This document shows positions 1-6,943 of a DNA stretch of 8,528 bases, piece by piece (position 1 is the stretch's first letter; each line of letters opens with the position of its first letter). The notes below the pieces were generated by a model, which worked only from the letters and a program-made list of their open reading frames with translations, searched no databases and had not been told where the DNA came from. A program made the position numbers and the translations under genes. Origin of the DNA: DAOTZS01 sp034434335 (GTDB taxonomy: Bacteria; Chloroflexota; Anaerolineae; CG2-30-64-16); the NCBI GenBank assembly GCA_034434335.1, contig DAOTZS010000058.1, positions 1 to 8,528 on the forward strand, read 5' to 3'.

Positions 1-1360
1 TCTGGTAATTGACGCCCGCGTCCTGTTGCGCCAGCCACTGGCATGGGAGGGCCTCAAACAGGCTCTCCGCCACCGCCGCATCCGCATCGAGGACCTGAGC
101 CAGCGCCTGGGCCTGCTGGCCACCACCACCCTCACCCCCGAACCCATCCCCCTCGACGTCAAGGTGGTCCTGATCGGCGACCCGCTCACCTACTACATCC
201 CCTATGCCTATGATGAGCAATTTGAGAAGCTGTTCAAGGTGCGGGCCGACTTTGCCACCGAAATGGACTGGACCCCCGAGAACGAGGCCCAGATCGTCCG
301 CTTCATTCGGCACCACTGTCAGGAGGAAGGGCTGCCGCACTTCGACATGAGCGCGGTGGCCAAGGTCGTGGAGCACAGCGCACGCCTGGTCGAGAGCCAG
401 CGCAAACTCACCACCCGCTTTGCCCACGTCAGCAACCTGGTTTGGGAGGCCGCCTTCTGGGCGCGACGGGCCGGCCATGAACTGGTGACCGCCGAGGATG
501 TAATGAAGGCCATCGAGGAGGGGGTCTATCGCTCCAACCAGCTCGAAGAGCGCCTGCGCGAGATGATCGTGGATGGCACCATTATGGTGGATACGCAGGG
601 GTGGGCGATTGGCCAGGTCAATGGCCTGGCAGCGATCGAGTTGGGCGACTACATGTTCGGCAAGCCCAGTCGCATCACTGCGCGCACCTTCCAGGGCCGG
701 GCCGGCGTGATCAACATCGAGCGCGAAGCCCGGCTCAGCGGCCGGGTGCACGATAAGGGTGTTCTGATTCTGTCGGGCTTCCTGGGTGGCCGCTATGCCC
801 AAGATAAGCCGCTCAGCCTGTCGGCCAGCCTGGCCTTCGAGCAATCCTACGAGGGAGTGGAGGGCGATAGTGCTTCGGCTGCGGAGCTTTACGCGCTGCT
901 CTCCAGCCTGGCCGAGGCCCCCGTCCGCCAGGGCATCGCTGTCACCGGCTCGGTCAACCAGCACGGCGAGATCCAGGCCGTGGGGGGTGTGACAGCCAAG
1001 GTCGAGGGTTTCTTCGATCTGTGTCGCGCCATGCCCGGGGGGCTCACCGGCGACCAGGGGGTGATCATCCCCGCGGCCAATGTGCCCAACCTCATGCTGC
1101 GGGAAGATGTTATTGCCGCGGTGGCCGAGGGCAAATTCCACATCTATCCTGTCCGTACTGTGGACGAAGGGATCGAGATCCTCACAGGCATCCCGGCCGG
1201 CCAGCGTGGCCCGGACGGCACCTACCCGCCCGACACCATCAACGGCCGGGTAGACCACAAGCTGCGCGAGCTGGCCGAGAAGCTCCAGCGATTTGGAGAG
1301 GCACCACGGGCTGAAGAGGGCCAGAAGAAGGAAGAGGAGGAACCGGAAAGGCAGGAATAG
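1..1360 (+). CDS. LonB-type ATP-dependent protease, C-terminal part (5' end outside window)
   Basis: The gene is open from the left edge (codons in phase with base 2) and ends with TAG at 1358-1360, giving about 452 residues of a protein that is usually near 800 in the COG1067 Lon-related family. The visible start resembles the end of the AAA+ ATPase module: LVIDARVLLRQPLAWEGLK, then VVLIGDPLTYY (a sensor-1-like stretch) and an alpha-helical sensor-2-like segment (RKLTTRF). The peptidase S16 (Lon protease) domain runs from about base 608 (IGQVNGLA) to about 1190. Its catalytic Ser is in GDSAS (codon 869-871) and its Lys in GGVTAKVEG (codon 998-1000), 43 residues apart, as in E. coli Lon (S679/K722). 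The family degrades misfolded or regulatory proteins in the cytoplasm using ATP. The tail is Lys/Glu-rich and probably disordered. The Walker motifs lie upstream of the window, so an intact ATPase is assumed, not seen. A TTG at 26 is not the start, because the conserved frame continues upstream of it. Confidence 0.93.
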   Translation, partial: LVIDARVLLRQPLAWEGLKQALRHRRIRIEDLSQRLGLLATTTLTPEPIPLDVKVVLIGDPLTYYIPYAYDEQFEKLFKVRADFATEMDWTPENEAQIVRFIRHHCQEEGLPHFDMSAVAKVVEHSARLVESQRKLTTRFAHVSNLVWEAAFWARRAGHELVTAEDVMKAIEEGVYRSNQLEERLREMIVDGTIMVDTQGWAIGQVNGLAAIELGDYMFGKPSRITARTFQGRAGVINIEREARLSGRVHDKGVLILSGFLGGRYAQDKPLSLSASLAFEQSYEGVEGDSASAAELYALLSSLAEAPVRQGIAVTGSVNQHGEIQAVGGVTAKVEGFFDLCRAMPGGLTGDQGVIIPAANVPNLMLREDVIAAVAEGKFHIYPVRTVDEGIEILTGIPAGQRGPDGTYPPDTINGRVDHKLRELAEKLQRFGEAPRAEEGQKKEEEEPERQE

Positions 1361-1438
1361 ATCAGCAGGGGACTCCGTGCTTCCAAATTCAGCGTGGGCC
1401 AGGACTTGCCCGTTATGCTCTCCGAGAAGGGAGCCAAT
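1361..1438 (+). other. Short gap between protease and pyruvate kinase genes
   Basis: These 78 bases show no convincing hairpin plus T-run and no good -35/-10 pair, so the kinase gene may be read through from the protease gene. The end of the gap holds the ribosome binding site of the kinase. Two in-frame upstream starts (GTG 1394, ATG 1415) fall here but have poor Shine-Dalgarno sequences. Confidence 0.5.
1425..1433 (+). promoter_or_regulatory. Ribosome binding site that fixes the pyruvate kinase start
   Basis: AGAAGGGAG lies 5 bases before the ATG at 1439. The in-frame starts at 1394 and 1415 lack an equally good site. The protein read from 1439 begins MGHLLRTKIVCTIGPAS, placing the conserved TKIVCTIGP motif near the N-terminus as is normal for pyruvate kinases. 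Confidence 0.75.
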
Positions 1439-3265
1439 ATGGGCCACTTGTTGCGCACCAAAATCGTCTGTACCATCGGGCCGGCCAGCCGCGAGCCGGA
1501 GATGCTGGTCCGCCTGATGCGGGCCGGGATGGATGTGGCGCGGCTCAATCTGTCGCATGGCGACCGCTCGTATCATGCCGAGAACATCCGGCGCATTCGC
1601 GAGGCGGCTGCCAGGGTGGATAAGCCGGTGGCCATCCTCTGTGATCTCCAGGGGCCCAAGCTGCGTGTGGGCACGATGCAGGAAGGAGGCGTGCCCCTGA
1701 TCCCAGATGAGACAGTTGTGTTGACCACGGAAGCCGTCACAGGGGTGCCAGGGCGTATCCCGGTGCAGTACGAGGGCCTCCCTCAAGTTGTGTCGCCCGG
1801 TGACCGCATCCTGATTGACGATGGGTTATTAGAGCTGCAGGTTACCGGGGTATCGGATCATGAGATCACCGCGCGCGTGGTGGTGGGCGGCGTCCTGGAA
1901 TCAAACAAGGGTTTGAACCTGCCACGCGCCTCTTTCTCCATCCCTGCTATCACCGATAAAGATCGTGAAGACCTGGCTTTTGCCCTCTCCCAGGGCGTGG
2001 ACTGGGTAGCTCTTTCCTTTGTGCGCTCGTCCGAGGAGGTGCTCCAACTCAAGGACTACATACGGGAGCTCTCGGCCTTCGGCCGGCCCACCCCAGTCAT
2101 TGCTAAGATCGAGAAGCCCGAAGCAGTGGACCGGATAGATGAGATTATCGCAGTGGCCGATGGCATCATGGTCGCGCGCGGGGATCTGGGCATCGAGACC
2201 TCGCCGGAAGCTGTGCCCATGACCCAGAAGATGATCATCCAGAAGTGCAATCAGGCCGGCCGGCCGGTGATCACCGCCACGCAGATGCTCGATTCCATGA
2301 TCCGCAACCCACGGCCCACGCGCGCCGAGGCGAGCGATGTGGCGAATGCCATCCTGGATGGCTCGGACGCCATTATGCTCTCCGGGGAGACGGCCGTGGG
2401 CAGGTATCCACTGGAATCCGTGGAGACGATGGTGCGCATTGCCCGGGCGGCCGAGCAGACCCTGCTCGCGACGCGCTGTGGACAGATCGCGGCGCTGCCA
2501 GGGCGCACTTTTGCCGAGGCCGTGGCCCATGCTTCGGTGGAGACCGCCATAGACCTCAACGCGGCGGCCATCGTGGCGCCCACCAATTCCGGTCATACAG
2601 CCCGGGTTATCTCCCGTTTCCGCCCTCCCTGTCCGATCGTGGCTGTCACCCCCAGCCCCTTTGTGCAGCGTGAGCTGATGCTGTTCTGGGGCGTCTACCC
2701 GCTGTTGTCACCGCGCGCTGCTACCACCGATGAGGTGATCGCTGCGGCAGTAGAGGCGGCCCAGCGGGCTGGCTATGTCGGGGAGGGCGACGTGTTGGTG
2801 GTGACTGCCGGCTCGGTGGAGAGCGGGGTGGGTGCTACGAACCTGATGAAGGTTCACCTGATCGAGCGCGTGCTGGCGCGCGGGATCGGCGTTGGCGAGC
2901 GCAGGGTAATCGGCCGTGTGCGGCGCCTCGTGCCCCCTCTGGGAGAGGATGTGCGGGTGGAGCCGGATGAGATTGTGGTGACCCCCTACACGGACCGCAC
3001 TTTCGTGCCCGTGCTGCGCCGGGCAGCCGGGCTGGTTTCTGAAGCCGGCAGCCCCGACGCGCATTGTCGGCTGCTGGCCCTGGAGATGGGGTTGCCGGCC
3101 GTGGTAGGGGTGCAGGAAGGGCTGGAGAGGTTGGAGGACGGCATGCCAATTGTCCTGGATGCGCGGCGTGGGGTTGTCTATGAACGGCCGTCGGCCCTCT
3201 GGCAAAGAGGTTCTCTTGAGGAGGGCAGGTCAGGGACGGACCAGAGGCCACAGGCGAAGTATTGA
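1439..3265 (+). CDS. pyk: Pyruvate kinase with C-terminal PEP-utiliser-type swivelling domain
   Basis: The enzyme converts phosphoenolpyruvate and ADP to pyruvate and ATP, the last step of glycolysis, in the cytoplasm. The 608-residue protein (ATG 1439, TGA 3263-3265) has all main motifs: TKIVCTIGPAS (7-17), RLNLSHG with Arg35, Asn37 and Ser39, DLQGPKLRVG with Asp69, AKIEKPEAV with Lys223 and Glu225, ARGDLGIE with Asp249, and TATQMLDSM with Thr281. The B domain lies between the DLQGPK motif and the KGLNLP segment. The kinase core ends near residue 480, beyond TNLMKVH. Residues about 490-590 add a domain like the phosphohistidine domain of PEP-utilising enzymes, as in the roughly 587-residue Bacillus and Geobacillus enzymes. 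Its His (His542, codon 3062-3064) is kept in GSPDAHCRLLALEMG, but the residues around it differ from the usual GGxTSHA. Lys74 stands where K+-dependent enzymes have Glu (rabbit Glu117), which predicts K+-independent activity. A longer form starting at GTG 1394 (623 residues) is less likely. Confidence 0.96.
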   Translation: MGHLLRTKIVCTIGPASREPEMLVRLMRAGMDVARLNLSHGDRSYHAENIRRIREAAARVDKPVAILCDLQGPKLRVGTMQEGGVPLIPDETVVLTTEAVTGVPGRIPVQYEGLPQVVSPGDRILIDDGLLELQVTGVSDHEITARVVVGGVLESNKGLNLPRASFSIPAITDKDREDLAFALSQGVDWVALSFVRSSEEVLQLKDYIRELSAFGRPTPVIAKIEKPEAVDRIDEIIAVADGIMVARGDLGIETSPEAVPMTQKMIIQKCNQAGRPVITATQMLDSMIRNPRPTRAEASDVANAILDGSDAIMLSGETAVGRYPLESVETMVRIARAAEQTLLATRCGQIAALPGRTFAEAVAHASVETAIDLNAAAIVAPTNSGHTARVISRFRPPCPIVAVTPSPFVQRELMLFWGVYPLLSPRAATTDEVIAAAVEAAQRAGYVGEGDVLVVTAGSVESGVGATNLMKVHLIERVLARGIGVGERRVIGRVRRLVPPLGEDVRVEPDEIVVTPYTDRTFVPVLRRAAGLVSEAGSPDAHCRLLALEMGLPAVVGVQEGLERLEDGMPIVLDARRGVVYERPSALWQRGSLEEGRSGTDQRPQAKY

Positions 3266-3281
3266 AAAGGCAAACCTGGCT
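3266..3281. other. 16-base convergent junction without a visible terminator
   Basis: The pyruvate kinase gene (plus) and the last permease gene (minus) end 16 bases apart. I see no GC-rich stem followed by a T-run on either strand here. Transcripts from the two sides probably overlap at their 3' ends or end by a factor-dependent route. Confidence 0.5.
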
Positions 3282-4211
3282 CTATCTCTCCTCGCGCGCA
3301 TACGGCTGCATCAGGGCCGCCGGCGCGCCCAGCCGCTTCCGCATTGTCTCCCCCGCGCTGAACAGGAGCACCAGGATGGTAAAGATGAAGGGGAGCATGT
3401 TCAGCAAAGGCGGCGAGACACCCTGGCCCTGCAGCCGGTACTGAAGAATGCGTACCCCACCGAAAAGGTATGCCCCCAAGAGCGCCCGCAGGGGGTCCCA
3501 CATCGCGAAACTGGTCAGGGCAATGACGATCCAGCCCGCGCCAGCCGTCATCCCCTCAATCCACGCCGGCGTATAGACAATGGGCAGGTAGGCTCCACCG
3601 ATACCAGCCATCACCCCACCAAAGAGAACAGCCAGGTAACGGACGCGGAAGACGTTGACGCCCATGGCGTCGGCTGTGGCAGGGTCTTCCCCCACCGAGC
3701 GCAGGGAAATCCCCCAGCGCGTTTTGTAGAACATGAACCAGAGGGCAGGAACCAGCAGCAAAGCAATGTAGACCAGAATATCATGCTGGAAGAGGAGAGG
3801 ACCCAAAACCGGGAGGTCGCTCAGAAGGGGGATGGGAACCGGCTTCAACTGGACGCGCGGGGGCATCCCGATGAACTTCTTGCCCATGATGCCACTGATC
3901 CCTGTCCCAACCATGGTCAGCGCCAGCCCCGCGACGACCTGATTGACGCGCAGGCTGATGCTGGCAAAGGCATGGATCAGGGCCAGCAGCGCGCCCACCA
4001 GCGCCGCCGCAGCCAGGGCCAGCCAGACATTCCCTGTGGTCTGCGTGACGCCGAAGGCAACGACAGCCCCCATGATCATCATGCCCTCCATCCCCAGGTT
4101 GACCACGCCGGAGCGCTCGGCGCTTACCTCGCCCAGGGTACCATAGAGCAACGGTGTGCCGGCAGGGATGGCAGCTTGTAGTGCGGAAAGAATGTAAGCC
4201 CAGATAGTCAT
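3282..4211 (-). CDS. nupQ: BMP-type ABC importer, inner-membrane permease 2 (NupQ/YufQ-like)
   Basis: This 309-residue protein (ATG 4209-4211, TAG 3282-3284) is a BPD_transp_2-family permease with about eight or more hydrophobic segments, probably half of the transmembrane channel. Near the N-terminus it carries the typical GTLGEVSAERSGVVNLGMEG segment (Glu28, Asn38, Glu42), and GEDPATADAMG near residues 174-184 is the cytoplasmic loop that should dock on the ATPase. The length is normal for the family. Its ATG overlaps the TGA of the preceding permease gene by 4 bases (ATGA, 4208-4211), and GGGAGG (4219-4224) lies 7 bases upstream, so translation is probably coupled. It is the last gene of the operon. 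The B. subtilis homologue belongs to a nucleoside importer. The symbol gives the family position only, because the true substrate cannot be read from the sequence. Confidence 0.92.
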   Translation of the reverse strand: MTIWAYILSALQAAIPAGTPLLYGTLGEVSAERSGVVNLGMEGMMIMGAVVAFGVTQTTGNVWLALAAAALVGALLALIHAFASISLRVNQVVAGLALTMVGTGISGIMGKKFIGMPPRVQLKPVPIPLLSDLPVLGPLLFQHDILVYIALLLVPALWFMFYKTRWGISLRSVGEDPATADAMGVNVFRVRYLAVLFGGVMAGIGGAYLPIVYTPAWIEGMTAGAGWIVIALTSFAMWDPLRALLGAYLFGGVRILQYRLQGQGVSPPLLNMLPFIFTILVLLFSAGETMRKRLGAPAALMQPYAREER

Positions 4212-5335
4212 ATAGTGGCCTCCCTTTCCGGCTGGGCCGAACGGCGCATGGCCCGGCCAGGGAATTCCACGCGGACCCGGTAGCGGGTGAAGAGATCGCC
4301 CCCCAGCACGAAGAGCAGGATAACGCCGTTGAAGAGATTGACGGTCGCCGCCGGAAGGTTTAGCGCCAACTGAATGGCGTCTCCGCCGACAAGCAGCCCG
4401 CTGATAAGGAAGCCGGTCAGCAAGACCGCCAGAGGATTGAGCCGGGCTAACCAGGCGACGATGATGGCAGTGAAGCCATAGCCAGGAGAGATGCCCGATG
4501 GATAACGCAACCGGTAGTGAATGCCTGCCACCTCCCCGACTCCTGCGACACCAGCCAGCGCGCCGCTGATCGCCAGCACCATCAGGACCGTCCGGAGATA
4601 GTTCATCCCCGCATAGCGCGCTGCCTGGGGGTTCTCACCCGTCACCCGGATCTCAAAGCCCCAGCGCGTACGCTGTACGAGCAGGTAGGCCAGCACAGCG
4701 GCCACGATGGCCAGGATGAGCGTAGGGTAGTGAATGCGGGTTACGCCCAGCCGGGGGAGTTGCGCTGAGAGGGGGAACTTGTCCGAATATGGGAAGCCCG
4801 ACTCGCGCAGTCCCTTCCACGGGCCATACACCAGGTAGTTGACCAGTTCACTGGCGATGTAGACGGTCATCAGGCTGGTCAGTACCTCATCAATGCGCAG
4901 GCGGGCCTTCAGGATGGCCGGGACCAGGGCCCAGAGCGCGCCACCCAGCGCGCCGGCCAGGAACATCGCCGGGAGGCGCAGCGGGTCCGGGATACCCGGT
5001 ACGAAGAGGGCCACGCCGGTCCCACAGATGGCACCCACCAACAGTTGCCCCTCCGCGCCGATGTTATAGATGCGGGCGCGGAAAGTCACTGCCAGTCCCG
5101 TCCCGCAGAGGAGCAGCGGGATGGCCTTGGTGACGGTCTCCGAAAGCCCGTACAGGCTTCCGAAGGCACCGGTGAAGATACGGTAGTATGCCAGGAAGGG
5201 GTTCACGCCCAACAACCAGAAGACCCCGGCGATGACGGCCAGCGCGGCCAGGACGGAGAGGCTGGGCGTCGCCACGCCCAGCCAGCGCGGGGTATCCAGC
5301 CGTTTCTCCAACCGGATGCGCAGCAGGCCGTTCAT
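4208..5335 (-). CDS. nupP: BMP-type ABC importer, inner-membrane permease 1 (NupP/YufP-like)
   Basis: This 375-residue protein (ATG 5333-5335, TGA 4208-4210) is the other permease of the pair, a BPD_transp_2 protein with about nine or ten hydrophobic segments. After a short basic, presumably cytoplasmic N-terminus (RIRLEKRLDTPRW), the first hydrophobic segment precedes VNPFLAYYRIFTGAFGS, a usual N-terminal feature of this subfamily. FRARIYNIGAEGQ (Asn91, Glu95) corresponds to the conserved segment near the start of the second permease. GENPQAARYAGM (from Gly233) is the probable ATPase-coupling loop. GVGEVAGIHYRLRYPSGISPGYGFTAI is also typical of the family and is written here only to mark the region after residue about 265. 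The start codon overlaps the ATPase stop by 4 bases (ATGA, 5332-5335), with GGGAGGG (5339-5345) 3 bases upstream. It works as a heterodimer with the downstream permease, and the substrate is unproven. Confidence 0.92.
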   Translation of the reverse strand: MNGLLRIRLEKRLDTPRWLGVATPSLSVLAALAVIAGVFWLLGVNPFLAYYRIFTGAFGSLYGLSETVTKAIPLLLCGTGLAVTFRARIYNIGAEGQLLVGAICGTGVALFVPGIPDPLRLPAMFLAGALGGALWALVPAILKARLRIDEVLTSLMTVYIASELVNYLVYGPWKGLRESGFPYSDKFPLSAQLPRLGVTRIHYPTLILAIVAAVLAYLLVQRTRWGFEIRVTGENPQAARYAGMNYLRTVLMVLAISGALAGVAGVGEVAGIHYRLRYPSGISPGYGFTAIIVAWLARLNPLAVLLTGFLISGLLVGGDAIQLALNLPAATVNLFNGVILLFVLGGDLFTRYRVRVEFPGRAMRRSAQPEREATI

Positions 5336-6849
5336 GATCCCTCCCGATGGATGCCAGCCATCATCATACCGATGACCTCCAGGTCGGCGCGCTCGGCTGG
5401 CAGGATGCCCATGATTTGACCCCCGTACATCACTGCAATGCGGTCGCTCAGTTGCAGAATCTCTTCCAGATCTTCCGAAACCAGCAGGATGGCTGTCCCC
5501 TGTTCGCGTTGAGCCAGCAGAGTCTGGCGGATGTACTCCGTCGCGCCGACATCCAGGCCGCTGGTAGGGTGGGCGGCGATGAGCAGGCGAGGCGCGCCGG
5601 ACGTCTCACGTGCCAGGATGGCCCGCTGGATATTGCCACCGGAGAGCAACTTAAGGGGTGTTTCTGGGCTGGGGGTAGCCACGCCGTACTCGGCGATCAA
5701 CCGATCGGCATGGGCCTCAACCGCGGCACGGTCCAGGAAAAGCCTCCGGCAGAAGGGCGCCTGGTCGTAGGCTTTGAGGATGAAGTTCTCGGCGACGCTC
5801 AAGTTGGGCACGGTGCCTACCACCCGTTCGGCAGGTACATAGCAGACGCCGCGTCCGGCCAGGAGGCGAGGGGACTGGTTGGTCACGTCCTCTCCCTCTA
5901 GAAGCACTCGACCTCTGGCCACAGGTCGCAGCCCGGCCAATGCCTCCACCAGCTCCCGCTGCCCATTCCCTGCCACTCCGGCAATCCCCAGGATCTCCCC
6001 TGCGGCAATGTGGAAGGAGGCACCCTTCACGGCCATGAGTCCTCGATCACCCAGGACATCCAGGTCGCTCACTTCCAGCACCTTTGGGCCAGGTTGCACC
6101 GGCCTTTTCACCAGCCGGAAGAGCACTTCGCGCCCCACCATCAGGCGGGCCAGCTCCAGCTTGTCGGTCTGGGAAGTGTCCAGGGTAGTGACGACTTTTC
6201 CCTGCCGCAGTACCGTCACCCGGTCACTGGCAGCGAAGACCTCGTTCAGCTTGTGGGTGATGAAGATAACGGTCTTCCCCTCGGCGGCCATCCGGCGCAC
6301 AGTGCTCATCAGTTCGCCAATCTCCTGCGGGGTGAGCATGGAGGTTGGTTCATCCAGGATGAGGATATCGGCGCCCCGATAGAGGGCCTTGATGATTTCC
6401 ACCCGCTGTTGCTCACCGGCGGAAAGCTGCCAGAGGCGCGCGTCTGGGTCTACGGCCAGGCCATATCTTTGGGCAAACTCGCGTAGTTTCTGGCGGGCCG
6501 GCCGGTCGGGGAAGAGAAATGGTCGGGGCAGGCCCAGCACTACATTCTCTGCCACCGTGTGGGAAAGGACCAGACGGAACTGCTGGTGGACCATCCCGAT
6601 GCCCAGGCTGATGGCATCGCGCGGGGAACGGATATGGACCCGTTTGCCCTTGAGGTAGATTTCTCCCTCGTCGGGGTGATAGATGCCGTAGAGGATGTTC
6701 ATCAGGGTGGTTTTGCCGGCACCATTCTCACCCAGGAGGGCATGGACCTCCCCGGAGCGTACGGCCAGGTCCACGTGGTCATTGGCCAGGACGCCCGGGA
6801 AGCGCTTGACGATGCCGCGCATCTCCACTGCCAGAGCGGGATCAGGCAC
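5332..6849 (-). CDS. nupO: BMP-type ABC importer, double ATP-binding protein (NupO/YufO-like)
   Basis: This 505-residue cytoplasmic protein has two fused ABC ATPase domains and powers the importer. The first domain is canonical: Walker A GENGAGKT (40-47), Q-loop HQQF (near 89-90), signature LSAGEQQRVE (142-151), Walker B ILILDEPTS with Glu167, and switch His199 in ITHKLNE. The second (about 255-505) keeps the signature LLSGGNIQRA but has GVAGNGQRE with no Walker A Lys, His427 in AAHPTSGLDVGA where the catalytic Glu would be, and VSEDLEE in place of the switch His. An asymmetric second site is usual in RbsA/NupO-like proteins, so this is probably a working protein. The start is GTG at 6847-6849, chosen because GGAGGT (6856-6861) lies 6 bases upstream; the ATG at 6820-6822 has no suitable spacing. 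It overlaps the permease gene by 4 bases. The nucleoside link comes from family homologues only. Confidence 0.94.
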   Translation of the reverse strand: MPDPALAVEMRGIVKRFPGVLANDHVDLAVRSGEVHALLGENGAGKTTLMNILYGIYHPDEGEIYLKGKRVHIRSPRDAISLGIGMVHQQFRLVLSHTVAENVVLGLPRPFLFPDRPARQKLREFAQRYGLAVDPDARLWQLSAGEQQRVEIIKALYRGADILILDEPTSMLTPQEIGELMSTVRRMAAEGKTVIFITHKLNEVFAASDRVTVLRQGKVVTTLDTSQTDKLELARLMVGREVLFRLVKRPVQPGPKVLEVSDLDVLGDRGLMAVKGASFHIAAGEILGIAGVAGNGQRELVEALAGLRPVARGRVLLEGEDVTNQSPRLLAGRGVCYVPAERVVGTVPNLSVAENFILKAYDQAPFCRRLFLDRAAVEAHADRLIAEYGVATPSPETPLKLLSGGNIQRAILARETSGAPRLLIAAHPTSGLDVGATEYIRQTLLAQREQGTAILLVSEDLEEILQLSDRIAVMYGGQIMGILPAERADLEVIGMMMAGIHREGS

Positions 6850-6855
6850 GGGAAG

Positions 6856-6873
6856 ACCTCCGAAGAAACCTCC
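6856..6873 (-). promoter_or_regulatory. Doubled Shine-Dalgarno ahead of the GTG start of the ATPase gene
   Basis: On the minus strand GGAGGT occurs twice, at 6856-6861 and 6868-6873, 12 bases apart. The nearer copy is 6 bases from the GTG and fixes the start. The outer copy is 18 bases from the start, too far for normal use, and may be a standby site or chance. Confidence 0.6.
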
Positions 6874-6892
6874 GGGGTATGCGTGGTAAACA

Positions 6893-6929
6893 CGGATGTG
6901 CCAGGCACCTCAGGTGCCTGGCACATCCG
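6893..6929 (-). repeat. Perfect 18-bp inverted repeat between binding-protein and ATPase genes
   Basis: CGGATGTGCCAGGCACCT (6893-6910) is followed by one base and its exact reverse complement (6912-6929). In RNA it would form a very stable, GC-rich stem of about 17 bp with a 3-base loop. It begins 14 bases after the stop codon of the binding-protein gene. The sequence after the stem on the minus strand (TGTTTACC) has only a short T stretch, so it is a weak terminator at best. Its place fits a 3'-end stabiliser or partial terminator that lets the binding protein be made in excess, a common arrangement in binding-protein-dependent operons. An interspersed palindromic repeat is the alternative. 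Confidence 0.85.
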
Positions 6930-6943
6930 CATCACGTTTTCTG

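Noticed and set aside
1394..1438. Longer N-terminus of pyruvate kinase from GTG 1394 or ATG 1415
   Set aside because: The extra residues are not part of the family, and the best ribosome binding site belongs to ATG 1439.
1901..2596. Minus-strand open frame of 231 codons inside pyruvate kinase
   Set aside because: It is fully inside a conserved enzyme gene, its composition is that of a shadow frame, and it shows no motif.
3150..4181. Long plus-strand open frame of 343 codons opposite the permease gene
   Set aside because: It is antisense to a well-supported permease, is rich in Arg, Gln, His and Pro as expected from reading a GC-rich gene backwards, and matches no family I know.
6893..6929. 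Full rho-independent terminator after the binding-protein gene
   Set aside because: The stem is strong but is followed by TGTTTACC instead of a T-run, and the downstream importer genes need transcription through it.
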